Counted from the stretch's first letter, positions 28,391 to 38,190 are shown. The stretch is 64,000 nt of DNA from CAWIUB01 sp963839995 (GCA_963839995.1 CAWIXH010000009.1:52385-116384), one strand, 5' to 3'. Numbers and translations: made by a program. Notes: generated from the sequence alone by a model not told the origin.

Positions 28391-28618
28391 GACGTGTCGT
28401 GCGTGAGCGCGGCCGATCCGGTGGCGGCGACTCGACTGCGTCCACCGGACCCTTCCGCCGCCGTCCGGTCAGGTGCTCGGAGGGCTCGATTTCCGGGACT
28501 TCGGGACGGCAGCGGACCGTCGCGAACGTGATCTTGGCGGGCTGGCAGTGTGGCGAACGTGGACGAATGGCACCGGACGTTTCCGGACGCTCGCGCATCC
28601 GCCGTCGTCGCCAATGCG

Positions 28619-29047
28619 TTATTGCCTGGGTGCCGTCCATGGGTCGAGCAGGTCGATTCCGGTGTCGGCGAAGTCGCGCTGGTTTCTGGTTGCCAGGGTC
28701 GCGCTGTGTTGGCGACAGATTGCAGCGATTTGGGCGTCCAGGGCGGGGATGGCTCGTCCGGCGCGGCGGCGGGCAGCGACGATCTCGGCATAGAACAGTC
28801 CGCTGTCGGCGTCGAAAGGTAGGACGGCGCCGGCAAAGGTCTCGTTGATCAACGTCTCGATGTGGTCGACGATTTGGGTCCGCCGGCGTCCAGTCGGCAG
28901 CAACGCGGCACCGGCACGCAACTCCGCGGCGGTGATCGAGGTGATCAGGAGGTCGGCGACGGGCTGTGCATCGGTCCAGACAATGACGTTTGGGTCAGGG
29001 GAAGGCCGGATCAGTTCGGAGACGACGTTGGTATCAAGGACGATCAC
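28619..29047 (-). CDS. PIN-domain ribonuclease toxin (VapC/FitB-like)
   Basis: The 142-residue PIN protein starts MIVLDTNVVSELIRPSPDPN. The conserved acidic residues appear in LDTN, TAAELRAGAALLP, ALDAQIAAICRQ and TRNQRDFADTGIDLLDPW, as in FitB-type VapC. These Mg-dependent endonucleases cleave RNA, often tRNA. It starts 11 bp after its antitoxin gene, forming a classic two-gene operon transcribed leftward. Confidence 0.92.
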   Translation of the reverse strand: MIVLDTNVVSELIRPSPDPNVIVWTDAQPVADLLITSITAAELRAGAALLPTGRRRTQIVDHIETLINETFAGAVLPFDADSGLFYAEIVAARRRAGRAIPALDAQIAAICRQHSATLATRNQRDFADTGIDLLDPWTAPRQ

Positions 29048-29058
29048 CGGGATCGCTG

Positions 29059-29304
29059 TTAGCGGGCTAGGTCGGTCGCGCCAGCAAGCTCGGACCGCGC
29101 GGGGATGTCGAGTTCGACGCCTCGAAGCTGCTCGAATCGATGGCGGACGTGGCTACCCAGTTGCCTCGGCGGTCGGCGGCTACTCACCGCGCCGGCGAGG
29201 ATGGCGCGCGCTTCGGCCTCCATCGATCGGCCATGCTCGGCCGCTTGGATCCGCAGCCGCGCCTTCACGTCGTCATCGAGATCTCGGATCACCAGCGTGG
29301 CCAT
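29059..29304 (-). CDS. Antitoxin of the FitA/VapB type
   Basis: The 81-residue protein starts MATLVIRDLDDDVKARLRIQ, then AAEHGRSMEAEARAIL: a ribbon-helix-helix of FitA type that binds the operator. Its C-terminus should neutralise the adjacent PIN toxin. AGGAGG lies about 8 bases before ATG 29304, fixing this start over the longer upstream frame. Confidence 0.9.
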   Translation of the reverse strand: MATLVIRDLDDDVKARLRIQAAEHGRSMEAEARAILAGAVSSRRPPRQLGSHVRHRFEQLRGVELDIPARSELAGATDLAR

Positions 29305-29560
29305 CGGAACCTCCTCGCGTCTGCTGTCAATGCTAGCAGTGCTTTCGTCGGTGCCACCAGCCCAACAATGAGCGCCGATAGCTGAGCCACCACATTGATG
29401 ATGTGGATGTACGCGCAGATCGTGGATTACAGGTGCGCATCGTCGGGACGCTGGCGGGCGCACGGCCCGCCATAGGCGCGGGAAGAGAATATTTCGGCAT
29501 ATGCGCTTGCCAGCGTGCGTTTCGTCAAGTGATTTGGGTGCGGCTCTTCTGGAGTGAGGG

Positions 29561-30540
29561 TCAGGCGGCGTGTGGGATGAGGTTGTCGGCGTGGCGCGAC
29601 TGGTGCACGCGGCGGTGTTCCTGGGCGAGGTGGTAGGTCCAGTAGTCGTCGAAGTCGCCGTTGCTGGGCAGGGCGCGGAGTTTGAGGGTGGCTTCGGCGC
29701 CGGGTAGTCCCCAGCGGGCGCCGGTGATGTCGAGGCGGTCGGTGACGATGTGGCGGCAGGCGCCTTCGATGACGCCGGTGGCGATGGGCCAGCCGGCCCT
29801 CAGGGCGGTGGGGTAGTCCAGGTGTCGGGCCTTGTTGGTCAGGTAGGTGGCGCAGGTGTCGGCCCCGGCGCGGTGGGCGGGGTCCAGGCCGGCGCGGGTG
29901 GCTTGGCGGCGGATGGCACCGGCGACCCGGCGGGCTTTGCCGGCGCGGATGGCGCGGGCCTTGTCGGCGACCCATGCCTCGGTGGCGGGGTCGGCTTCGT
30001 GGTGGAAGCACCAGGCCGCTTTCCACAGGCATTCGAGGACGTGGATGAGGTCGATGAGGATGGTGACCGGCACGCCACGGTCGTGTGCTTCGGCGGCGAT
30101 GCGGTTGATCTGGTGGTTGTTGCCGTCCACGAGCGCGATCCAGGTGCGGGCGTGGTCGGGGTCTCGGCGGTCGGCCTCGTCGAAGATCTGGGAGACCACG
30201 GCCGCGGCGTCGTGCACGACGCTGGCGGTGAGCCACTTGCCGCTGATGGCCGGGCCGGGCGCGGCCTGGGCACGTTGGGCGTCGGTGGCGGGCAGGATGT
30301 CGGCCGGGCTGCGCGCGGCCGGTGTGGCGTCGTAGACGACGCCGAGTTCGGCGAGGCGTTTGCGGTTGCGTTTCTCGCCCTTGGACAGCCGGGTCGCCAG
30401 CTTGCGGTAGGCCAGCCGGGTCACGTCCAGCTCGCCGAAGATGGTGTGCAGCCCGCGGTGGTGCCCGGCCTCGACCGCCGTGTGCGCCACCTCGTGCACG
30501 TCGCGTACCCCGGGCAGGCGCTGTTCCCGTGAGCGTGTCA
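29561..30540 (-). pseudogene. ISKra4-family transposase with internal deletion
   Basis: The first part (VEAGHHRGLHTIFGELDVTR then LAYR) joins directly to KLATRLSKGEKRNRKRLAEL, skipping the roughly 150-200 residues (including DGKG-type catalytic sequence) that normally lie between. The rest is well preserved: ARTWIALVDGNNHQINRIAA, VTILIDLIHVLECLWKAAWC, GWPIATGVIEGACRHIVTDR and GARWGLPGAEATLKLRAL. The N-terminus is also missing, ending near 30540 where the IS256 element starts. It cannot be active. Confidence 0.8.
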
Positions 30541-30614
30541 GATGGTCTGTGTACGGGAGGTGCCTGAGAGCCTGAAGTGACTGATGTGGCTTCAGGTGGA
30601 AGGAGACACCGAGC

Positions 30615-31722
30615 ATGTGCGCAGCAATGATCACCGATCTGGGGCCGGAGTCGTCGATGCCGGGCCGGGCGACACCACCGGCGCCGCCCCCGTGGGCGTG
30701 CGAGCAGACTCGCGCCCGGACGGCCGCCGAGCTGGCCGACGAGCTGGTGGACGAGGCGTGGCTGGACCAGCTGATCGCCTCCGCCGGGGCGGGCGAGTTG
30801 CGGTTGACCGGCGAGGGCGGGTTCCTGCCGGAGTTGATCAAGCGGGTCCTGGAGCGGGGACTGGAGGTCGAACGCACTGATCACCTGGGCTATGAGAAGG
30901 GAGACCCGGCCGGGCGCGGCGCGCCGAACTCGCGCAACGGCACCACCCCGAAGACGGTGCTCACCGAGGCCGGGCCGATCGGGCTGGAGGTGCCCCGCGA
31001 CCGGCTCGGCACGTTCACTCCGCGGCTGGTGCCCAAGGGTGAGCGGCGACTCGCCGGCGGCCTCGACGACATGATCATCAGCTTGTATGCGGGCGGGATG
31101 ACGGTCCGCGACATCGAACACCACCTGGTGCGCACGTTGGGCGTCGAGGTGTCCCGGGAGACCATCTCCAAGATCACCGACGCGGTGCTGGAAGAGGTCA
31201 AGGCCTGGCAGGCCCGGCCGCTGGATGCGATCTACCCGATCATCTACGTCGACGCGCTGGTGGTGAAGGTCCGCGACGGCGCGCACGTGATGAACAAGGC
31301 CGCGCACATCGTCGTCGGCGTGGACACCGACGGAATCAAGCACGTGCTGGGCATCTGGGTGCAGAACGCCGAGGGCGCGAGGTTCTGGCTGCAGGTGTTC
31401 ACCGAGCTGCGCAACCGCGGGGTGCGCGACGTGCTGATCGCCTGCTGCGACGGGCTTGAAGGCCTGCCCGAGGCGATCGAGACCGTCTGGCCCAAGACGG
31501 TGACCCAGACCTGCGTGGTCCACCTCATTCGGGCGGCCATGCGGTATGTGTCCTACGGCGACCGCAAGGCCGTCGCCGCCGCCCTCAAACCGATCTACAC
31601 CGCGGCCACCGAAGACGCCGCCCTCGAGGCCCTCGCGGCGTTCACCGAAGGCGAGCTGGGCCGCCGCTACCCCGGCGCGGTCGGCGTCTGGGAACGCGCC
31701 TGGGAACGGTTCACCCCGTTGT
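30615..31722 (+). pseudogene. IS256 (Mutator-type) transposase, 3'-truncated
   Basis: Starts MCAAMITDLGPESSMPG after GGAAGGAG. It has the IS256 core: GYEKGDPAGRGAPNSRNGTT, IISLYAGGMTVRDIEHHL, IIYVDALVVKVRDGAHVMNK (first catalytic Asp), VLIACCDGLEGLPEAIETVW and QTCVVHLIRAAMRYVSYGDR. Homology stops after WERAWERFTPLLA near 31720. The conserved C-terminal segment with the third acidic residue (T-T-N-A-I-E) is absent, and the frame reads on out of context to 31889. Confidence 0.85.
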
Positions 31723-31803
31723 TAGCGGCAACGCTGTCTATGCATTGGTCGGCCGCGTTCGGTGGTGATGGTTCGGCCGGGCTTGGTGTGGCCGGATGCG
31801 AGG

Positions 31804-32106
31804 TCAGGTGGGCCAGGGCCACCTCCCGTCGGCGATGGGTGAGTTGGGGTCGAAGCGCAGTCGGGCCTCGTCGTCGCTGGTGCCGATGAGGACGGCGATG
31901 TCGTTCCAGCTGGCGCCGTTGGCGCGGGCTGTGTCCACGGCCGCGGGTAGCCAGCGCAGTGCTTGGTCGATGAGGCTGGCGAGTAGGTGGATGAGGATGA
32001 GTTCGTCGCCGAGCCAGAGGCCTCGCCGGTGGGCGAGGTCGGCGATCGCGTCGTCGAGCACGTCGTAGGTGTCGGCGTCGGTGCGGGGCGTGGGTAGCGG
32101 GGTCAC
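31804..32106 (-). CDS. Hypothetical accessory protein of a mobile element
   Basis: The 100-residue protein starts MTPLPTPRTDADTYDVLDDA, then DLAHRRGLWLGDELILIHLL, and ends with a HTH-like turn (ANGASWNDIAVLIGTSDDEA). Similar small proteins with a W-x-D/E-I-A-x-L motif accompany transposition genes in actinobacteria. It lies downstream of the ExeA-like ATPase fragment on the same strand, consistent with one former element. No catalytic motif is present. Confidence 0.6.
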   Translation of the reverse strand: MTPLPTPRTDADTYDVLDDAIADLAHRRGLWLGDELILIHLLASLIDQALRWLPAAVDTARANGASWNDIAVLIGTSDDEARLRFDPNSPIADGRWPWPT

Positions 32107-32156
32107 GGCCGTTTTCCGTTGTCTGGTAGGGCTGTTCTCGTGCGTGTGGTTGGGTG

Positions 32157-32280
32157 GCCGGTTCCTCCGCCGGGGAGGGTGTGCCGGTGCTCGGCCCGGT
32201 CAAGACCAAGTCGTGCGGCCTTCGGCCGGTCTTGACCGGGCCTGCGCTCCGGCAGGGGTGGCGGCGGTGGAGGAACCGGC
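32157..32280. repeat. Nested inverted repeats between the accessory gene and ATPase fragment
   Basis: Inner pair: GCCCGGTCAAGACC (32194-32207) and its perfect complement (32228-32241), 14 of 14, with 20 bp between. Outer pair: GCCGGTTCCTCC (32157-32168) and GGAGGAACCGGC (32269-32280), 12 of 12. Together they could fold into a long two-step hairpin about 124 bp across. It may be a terminator-like structure, a regulatory hairpin or transposon end DNA. Confidence 0.65.
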
Positions 32281-32328
32281 GAGTGCGAGGAGCCGGCGAG
32301 CACCGTCTGAGCTGGTGCGGGGCGGGGG

Positions 32329-32705
32329 TCAGTCGCGGGTGAGTTCGGCGGCGGCCTTCTTGGCGCAGGCGTCATCGACGAGGTCTTTGCCGTCGGCCGC
32401 GGCGGCGATCAGCGCTGCGGTGGCGGCGTTGTTCAACGCGCGGGGCAGGCCGTTGGCGATGCGGTGCAGCCGGGCGATGGCATCGTCGGCGAACAGCGGC
32501 TCGTCGCGGCCGGCCAGCGCCAGGTGGTGGCGCAGGTAGGCGGCGGACTCGCCGAGGTCCATCGGCTTGATCGTGAACCGGGTGGCGATGCGCTGATCGA
32601 GCGCGGCGAACATCCCCATCCGCAGCTGCCGTGCCAGGGTGGGTTGGCCGAGCAGGATGCCGGCAAATGGCGACGCCGCGTCCATGTCCAGGTTCGTGAG
32701 CAACC
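32329..32705 (-). pseudogene. ExeA-like AAA ATPase, C-terminal part only
   Basis: The frame gives the end of an ExeA/TniB-like ATPase used by transposition systems: LRLLTNLDMDAASPFAGILL, ALDQRIATRFTIKPMDLGES, GRDEPLFADDAIARLHRIAN, NGLPRALNNAATAALIAAAA. The Walker A and B portions are missing. Sequence upstream of about 32705 is unrelated. The DDE transposase normally encoded beside it is also absent. Confidence 0.7.
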
Positions 32706-32878
32706 TCAATCGCCCTCGATCGGCATCAGGTTCCCCATCCTCGAGGACACCGAGGGCAACCCGAACCAGCTCTGCGAGAACCTCCCCCAGGTCGCCAGTC
32801 TCCGGTGGAACCGCTGGAGCAGCAACACCAGGCGCTTGGTCTGACGCACGTCGCGCGCCCACGCCGCACCGAAAGTCA

Positions 32879-33181
32879 CTAGCGGCGCGTCAGTTGCCGC
32901 GGCGAGCGCGCCCGCACAGCCAGCCGCCAGACCCCCAGGACCGCGAGCGCCCCGACGACCGCGCCGAGCACACCCGATGCCTTGCGGATGTCAAAGCTGT
33001 CATGAAACAACAGCGCGCCGAGCGTCCCTCCTGCGTACGACCCGACGATGCCGAGCAGCACCGTCCCCCAGAAACCAATGCGGGCCGGGGGGCGGAGGAT
33101 GAGCCGGGCAATGGCGCCGGCGATCAGGCCGACGAAGAACAACCAGAGCAGAAATCCGATCACACCTTGATTGTGCCGCAC
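32879..33181 (-). CDS. GlsB/YeaQ/YmgE-family small membrane protein
   Basis: The 100-residue protein has three hydrophobic segments and the family pattern: GFLLWLFFVGLIAGAIARLI, then GFWGTVLLGIVGSYAGGTLG and ASGVLGAVVGALAVLGVWRL. These are stress-associated inner-membrane proteins of unclear mechanism (PF04226, transglycosylase-associated by old name). The start is GTG 33181, or GTG 33163, which has AAGG closer upstream. Confidence 0.88.
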   Translation of the reverse strand: MRHNQGVIGFLLWLFFVGLIAGAIARLILRPPARIGFWGTVLLGIVGSYAGGTLGALLFHDSFDIRKASGVLGAVVGALAVLGVWRLAVRARSPRQLTRR

Positions 33182-33759
33182 CGAGAGCGAACGAGCGGGG
33201 TGTCTCTCAGCGCCACCATGGGCGCCGGTGACCGATTAGCGAAGCCGAAGACAACAGTGACGCAGCCGCATCGCATGTGGATGATTCGGTGGGTAAGTCG
33301 CGGATTCTGGGGATATCAGCGCGCGATCTGTGGACATCTTGTGGACGCGGAAAGAATCTTGAAAATTGTGCTGGACAGCCCTTGCGCCGTGCCACAGGAC
33401 GCTATAGAACTGCTGTCGCTGCTGGAGTTCGAACCGTGTCGAGGGCAACCCCGGACGGTCGAGGAGCCGGGCGACTGGCTCTTCGGGCGGAGGTTCCGCT
33501 CCGGTGGTCGGTAGCGCAACGCACGGCCGTCGAGTGATCGGCAGCCGGTGCAGCGAGGCCGTGCGAGGCCCCTCCATCTCATACATGGAGGGGCCTTGCC
33601 CCATCTTGCCCGCCTGTCGTGAACGATCCGGTACCGACACGCGCCCTGGGGGCGAAGAGTAGCGGACAGGTAGATGATCGTCGGCCCGTGCCTAGCTCGC
33701 CCGGTAGCTTGGATCCGACCGCTGCAAGCCGACCGTCGACGCAAAGGCCCAGACGACAC
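33182..33759. other. Gap of about 580 bp; one strong hairpin, no clear gene
   Basis: Composition is less GC-rich here and no ORF has family features. The strong stem-loop at 33566-33596 is listed separately. AAAGG at about 33743 precedes the MFS start. An A-GTTCGAACC stretch near 33426 resembles a tRNA T-loop, but its flanks do not form a T-stem. Confidence 0.4.
33566..33596. terminator. Hairpin, 12-bp perfect stem
   Basis: AGGCCCCTCCAT and ATGGAGGGGCCT form a perfect stem around the 7-base loop CTCATAC. Only two T residues follow, so as an intrinsic terminator it is weak on the plus strand. It could act bidirectionally or be an RNA structure in the 5' region of the MFS gene. Confidence 0.55.
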
Positions 33760-35376
33760 ATGGCACAGACCGATCCGCCCGAGCAGCTCGTCACGACCTT
33801 GCCCGGTTCAGCTGCCGATGTTGGGTCGGAGCGTGCCGAGCGGCCTGCGATCACGCATCGCTGGTGGACGCTCGCCGCGGTATGTCTGGGCACCTTCATG
33901 CTGCTGCTCGACATCACGATCGTGAACGTCGCGCTGCCGGACATCCAGCAGGATTTGCACAGCAGCTTCGCCGATCTGCAGTGGGTGGTCGATGCGTACG
34001 CGCTGACCTTGGCGGCGACGCTGCTGACCAGTGGCTCGCTCGCCGACCTGTTCGGGCGCCGCCGGCTGTATCTCATCGGGTTGGGCCTGTTCACGCTGGC
34101 CTCGCTGCTGTGCGGCGTGGCCACGACCACCTTGTTCCTGCAGGTGGCCCGCGGCGCACAAGGCGTCGGCGGCGCCATCATGTTCGCCGTATCGCTGGCG
34201 CTGCTGGCCGACGCGTTCCGCGGCAAGGACCGCGGGGTCGCGTTCGGGGTGTGGGGTGCCATCACCGGTCTCGCCGTCGCCGTCGGCCCGGTCGTCGGAG
34301 GCGTGCTGACCTCCGGGCTGTCCTGGCGGTGGATCTTCTTCGTCAACCTGCCCATCGGGCTCGCCGCGATCCTGTTGACCTTCATGCGGGTACGCGAGTC
34401 GCGCGATCCGCGCCCACGCCGACCTGACTGGCTGGGCTTCGTCACGTTCACGGCTGCGCTGTCGTTCCTGGTGTTCGCGCTGATCAAGTCCACCGACCGC
34501 GGCTTCACCGATGGTCTCGTCCTGGGGTGCTTCGCCGCGGCGGCGGTTCTGCTCGCGGCCTTCCTCGCCGTCGAGTTCGCCGGCCGGCATCCGATGTTCG
34601 ACCTCAGCCTGTTCCGCAAGCCCACCTTCGCGGGCGGCTCGATCGCCGCGTTCGGCCTGTCCGCGTCGATCTTCTCGATGCTGCTGTACCTGACTTTGTA
34701 CCTGCAGGACGTCCTCGGCTTCTCCGCCCTGCAGACGGGTCTGCGGCTGCTCACGGCGTCCGGCAGCATCCTGGTCTTCGCGACACTCTCCGGCCGGCTC
34801 TCTTCGCACGTGCCGGTCCGGCTGCTGATCGGCCCGGGGCTGATCATCGTCGGGGTGGGACTGTTGCTGATGCGCGGACTCGATGCGCAATCCGAGTGGA
34901 CCCACCTGGTGCCGGGCCTGGTCGTCGCCGGCGTCGGCGTCGGGTTGATCAACCCGCCGCTGGCGTCGACCGCGGTCGGTGTCGTCGAGCCGCGTCGCGC
35001 CGGGATGGCGTCGGGAATCAACTCCACCTTCCGGCAAGTCGGCATCGCCACCGGGATCGCCCTGCTGGGCTCGCTGTTCGCCAGCCAGGCGCACATCGCC
35101 ATCACCGCTCGGTTGGCCGCCCTCCCCGACGCGGCCAACCAGATTCGGCAGATCGCCACGGCGTTGACCAATGGGCAACTGCCCCACGCGCTCACCGGCC
35201 TGCCGCCAACCGCCCGAGCTCCGGTCGCCGCTGCGGCCCGATCCGCGTTCACCACCGCCCTCAACCACATTCTGCTCGTCGCCGCGATCATCGCCATCGT
35301 CGCCGGTGTGCTCTCGCTGCTGCTCATCCGCACCCGAGACTTCGCGCCGCACGAGCCGCACGAGACCGCCGCCTGA
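33760..35376 (+). CDS. DHA2-type MFS drug/proton antiporter (14 helices)
   Basis: The 538-residue protein has about 14 membrane helices. N-terminal signature LLLDITIVNVALPDIQQDLH is typical of DHA2 (EmrB/QacA) exporters. Motif A-like GSLADLFGRRRLYLIG and motif C-like GLAVAVGPVVGGVLTSGLSW follow. It should export hydrophobic drugs or metabolites in exchange for protons. ATG 33760 opens MAQTDPPEQLVTT; upstream in-frame sequence lacks membrane or family features. No regulator is adjacent, and the convergent neighbour is a HIT protein 13 bp downstream. Confidence 0.92.
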   Translation: MAQTDPPEQLVTTLPGSAADVGSERAERPAITHRWWTLAAVCLGTFMLLLDITIVNVALPDIQQDLHSSFADLQWVVDAYALTLAATLLTSGSLADLFGRRRLYLIGLGLFTLASLLCGVATTTLFLQVARGAQGVGGAIMFAVSLALLADAFRGKDRGVAFGVWGAITGLAVAVGPVVGGVLTSGLSWRWIFFVNLPIGLAAILLTFMRVRESRDPRPRRPDWLGFVTFTAALSFLVFALIKSTDRGFTDGLVLGCFAAAAVLLAAFLAVEFAGRHPMFDLSLFRKPTFAGGSIAAFGLSASIFSMLLYLTLYLQDVLGFSALQTGLRLLTASGSILVFATLSGRLSSHVPVRLLIGPGLIIVGVGLLLMRGLDAQSEWTHLVPGLVVAGVGVGLINPPLASTAVGVVEPRRAGMASGINSTFRQVGIATGIALLGSLFASQAHIAITARLAALPDAANQIRQIATALTNGQLPHALTGLPPTARAPVAAAARSAFTTALNHILLVAAIIAIVAGVLSLLLIRTRDFAPHEPHETAA

Positions 35377-35389
35377 TCGGGCCGGGTAC

Positions 35390-35893
35390 TCAGTCCGCCC
35401 GCCCGGCTAGCAGCTTGCGAATCGTTGCGGCGGTCTCCCTCAGCCGCTGCTCGGGGATCGCGGGGAAATCCTTGCTATAGAAGGCGATCGCACCGGACGG
35501 AAGCTGCCGCTGCTCGAACTCGCCGCGCAGCAACGAGTCGTTCAGCGCGTCGCCGGGCACGTGCGGTGCCAAATGGACGTGCACGTGCGGGATGCCGCCA
35601 CCGAAGACATACACGTAGACCAACTCGGCGTCCGTCGCTTGCTTCAGCGTTGCCGTACAGCGGGCGAGGACGCCTCCGAAGGTGGCCGCCTCGGCACCGG
35701 CGAGGTCGGTCACGTGCGGGAGGTGGCGCTTCGGCTCCAGGTAGGAGAAGCCGGGGGTGGGGTCGCCCGGGCCGACGCTCGTGGTCAAGCGCCATAGGTC
35801 GTCTTCCCACACCTGCTCGCGCCCCATGGCGGCATCGCCGGCCGGACCGGCGCACAGCGAACAGTCCTTGTCGTGAGCGTCGTCGTCGGACAC
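35390..35893 (-). CDS. HIT-family nucleotide hydrolase/transferase
   Basis: The 167-residue protein carries the histidine triad HVHVHLAPH near residue 110, with the supporting motif GFSYLEPKRHLPHVTDLAG. HIT proteins hydrolyse or transfer nucleoside monophosphates. The N-terminal CSLCAGPAGD could hold zinc together with downstream residues, as in some HIT proteins. Convergent with the MFS gene; the substrate is unknown. Confidence 0.88.
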   Translation of the reverse strand: MSDDDAHDKDCSLCAGPAGDAAMGREQVWEDDLWRLTTSVGPGDPTPGFSYLEPKRHLPHVTDLAGAEAATFGGVLARCTATLKQATDAELVYVYVFGGGIPHVHVHLAPHVPGDALNDSLLRGEFEQRQLPSGAIAFYSKDFPAIPEQRLRETAATIRKLLAGRAD

Positions 35894-36040
35894 GCTCCAC
35901 CGTAGCCGCAGCTGCCCGCTCTGGGTCGTCTGACCGTCGGCTTGCGGATCAACCGTCGTGTGCGCTGGCTCGTGCGCCTACCAGACTCGCGGCCATTTCG
36001 GGGTGAGCGGTCAGGTCTTCGGTTTGCGCCGTAGGGAGGT

Positions 36041-38005
36041 CTACCGCTTGGCGGCGTGCAGTTGTTTCCGGGCGGTGCTGATGGCGGCCTTGAGGGAGTC
36101 CAAGTCGTAGGCGCCATAGTGGCGCTGTCCGTTGATGAAGAAGGTGGGTGTGCCGGTTGCGCCGCTCACGTCAGCAGACTCGACGTCCTGAGCGACCCGC
36201 GCCTCGTGCCTATGCCGCTTCAGGTCGTCGCGGAAGCGATCGATGTCGAGGCCGAGATCGCCGGCGTAGCGGACGAGCTCGGCCGGCTCGAGCTGGTCCT
36301 GATGGTCCAACAGGAGGTCGTGCATCTCCCAGAACATGGCCTGGGCTGCGGCCGCCTCCGAGGCCTCGGCAGCGAGCTGCGCCGCTGGGTGCACGTCGGT
36401 CAGCGGCAAGTGTCGCCACACGAAGCGCAGGTCGGCGTCGGCGAGTAGCTCGCGGGCCACCGGCTCGGCCTGCCCGCAGTACGGGCACTCGAAGTCACCG
36501 AACTCGATCACGGTTATCGAGGCGTCCAGCGGTCCGCGAATGTGGTCGCGCTGTGGATCGACCTCAGGGATCAGATCCTGGATCAGGCGCACGTCGCCGA
36601 TCAACGCCCGCGCCCGCCGCGGAGGCGACAGCAAGGCCGTCAGTCGGTACACGGCCCAGGTCACTACTGAAGCGACCAGCGCCGCCGAGAGCGCACCAAG
36701 CTTCGCCTCGGCGAGTTCGGCGCCGGAGAAGGCCCGATCGGCGATCAACAGCGTCACAGTGAAGCCGATTCCAGCAATCGTCCCGCTGCCAAGCACGGCT
36801 GCCCAGCCGATTGGCGGGCGGATCCTCCCCTCGCTCAGCCGCGTCACCAACCACGATGTCAGCACAACCGCAACCGGCTTGCCGACCACGTAACCGATCA
36901 GCACGCCGAGCGTGATCGGCGTTGTGTAGGCCTCGCGCAGGAAGCTGCCCCTAAGTTCGATCCCAGCGTTGGCGAGCGCGAACAACGGGACTACCAGGTA
37001 GCTCGTCCACGGGTGGAAGAACGTCTGCAGCCGCTCGTTCGGTGACAGCGCCGACGTGATGCCGACACGCGCCGAACGCGCGAGCTCTGACGTGGGCTGC
37101 TCGCGGAACAGCTTGACGAGCCCAGTCGCTTCCTCGAGCTGCCCGCGGCCCGGGGAATACGCCGCCGCCGACAGGCCGATCGCCAGTCCGGCGACAACGG
37201 GATCGACCCCGCTCGCCAGCAACGCCGACCACATCACGACACCCAGCGCGACATACAGCGATCGCCTCCGCACACGCAGAGCCGAGGCGACTAGCAGCAC
37301 TGCGAACACTGCCACGGCGATGCCGAGGTGGACGATCTCGACGTCGTCGCTGTATACGACTGCGATGACGACCAGCGCGGTGAGGTCGTCGACGACGAAG
37401 ACGGTCAGCAAGAAGACCCGCACCCGGTCGGGCACTTCGCGGCCGAGTAGGGCCAGCAGGCCGAGCGCAAGCGCGGTGTCGGTGGACATCGCGACGCCCC
37501 AGCCGTGCCTGCTCGTGTTTCCAGCGTTCACGGCTAGGTAAATTGCCACCGGAATGACCATCCCGACGAGTCCGGCCACGCAGGGCAAGACGAATCGGCG
37601 GCGCTCACGCAGGTCGCCGAGGTCGAACTCGCGTCGGGCCTCCAGACCGACGACGAGGAAGAACAGCGTCATCAGGCCGCTGTTGATCCAGGTCCGTAGG
37701 TCACGGGAGACCTGCACATCGCCGAGGCGAATGGAGAATGTCGTGTGCCAGGCGCGCTCGTAGTTGCCGAGGTCCACGTTCGCCCAGACCAGCGCGGCCA
37801 CCACCGCCGCGAGCAGGATGCCTGCACTACCCGATTCGGTCCGCAGGAACGCGCGCAGCGGCGCCGCCCGCTCGCGCGCCCACACGGTCCGTCCCCGCCA
37901 AAGCGACACGGAGGGCGAAGAGTCAGCCACCGTCGCCCACGAAGCTGAAGCGTACGAGATCCGACGCTGCGACCCGTCTGGAACCAAGGCCGCAGATGCG
38001 CGCAC
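36041..38005 (-). CDS. nhaA: NhaA-type Na+/H+ antiporter fused to a DsbA-like thioredoxin domain
   Basis: Residues about 50-460 form the NhaA membrane domain: INSGLMTLFFLVVGLEARRE, AMSTDTALALGLLALLGREV (with the NhaA TDIA-type position as TDTA), FLLTVFVVDDLTALVVIAVV with the paired Asp. The C-terminal part, residues about 475-650, is a DsbA-like thioredoxin fold with ECPYCGQAEP near 505 and a TGTPTFFINGQRHYG cis-proline loop. NhaA-DsbA fusions are known in actinobacteria. The start is uncertain: GTG/ATG codons inside the first 45 residues are possible because that stretch is poorly conserved. Confidence 0.92.
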   Translation of the reverse strand: MRASAALVPDGSQRRISYASASWATVADSSPSVSLWRGRTVWARERAAPLRAFLRTESGSAGILLAAVVAALVWANVDLGNYERAWHTTFSIRLGDVQVSRDLRTWINSGLMTLFFLVVGLEARREFDLGDLRERRRFVLPCVAGLVGMVIPVAIYLAVNAGNTSRHGWGVAMSTDTALALGLLALLGREVPDRVRVFLLTVFVVDDLTALVVIAVVYSDDVEIVHLGIAVAVFAVLLVASALRVRRRSLYVALGVVMWSALLASGVDPVVAGLAIGLSAAAYSPGRGQLEEATGLVKLFREQPTSELARSARVGITSALSPNERLQTFFHPWTSYLVVPLFALANAGIELRGSFLREAYTTPITLGVLIGYVVGKPVAVVLTSWLVTRLSEGRIRPPIGWAAVLGSGTIAGIGFTVTLLIADRAFSGAELAEAKLGALSAALVASVVTWAVYRLTALLSPPRRARALIGDVRLIQDLIPEVDPQRDHIRGPLDASITVIEFGDFECPYCGQAEPVARELLADADLRFVWRHLPLTDVHPAAQLAAEASEAAAAQAMFWEMHDLLLDHQDQLEPAELVRYAGDLGLDIDRFRDDLKRHRHEARVAQDVESADVSGATGTPTFFINGQRHYGAYDLDSLKAAISTARKQLHAAKR

Positions 38006-38190
38006 TGGAGCGGCGGCAGCGGTCCCGGACTTGGGTGCCGAGCCATCGGCTCTGTTCGACGATGTGGCAGACCAACTGCCTGTTGGTGGGATGGCAGGCG
38101 TTCTGCGTGAGTTTGCCGCTCGGCGAGACGTCCCTGGCGGCGTTCAGCCGGCTATTGAGGTCGGCTCGGCTGTGGTAGTCGCCGAGACCC

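Noticed and set aside
29427..31523. A 698-codon minus-strand frame
   Set aside because: It is a composite of shadow sequence antisense to the IS256 transposase and out of frame with the ISKra4 remnant; no family features.
33400..33470. Possible tRNA because of GTTCGAACC
   Set aside because: The flanking bases do not form a 5-bp T-stem and no acceptor or anticodon stem could be paired.
33808..35361. Long antisense frames opposite the DHA2 exporter
   Set aside because: No domain features and repetitive low-complexity composition; the exporter explains the region.
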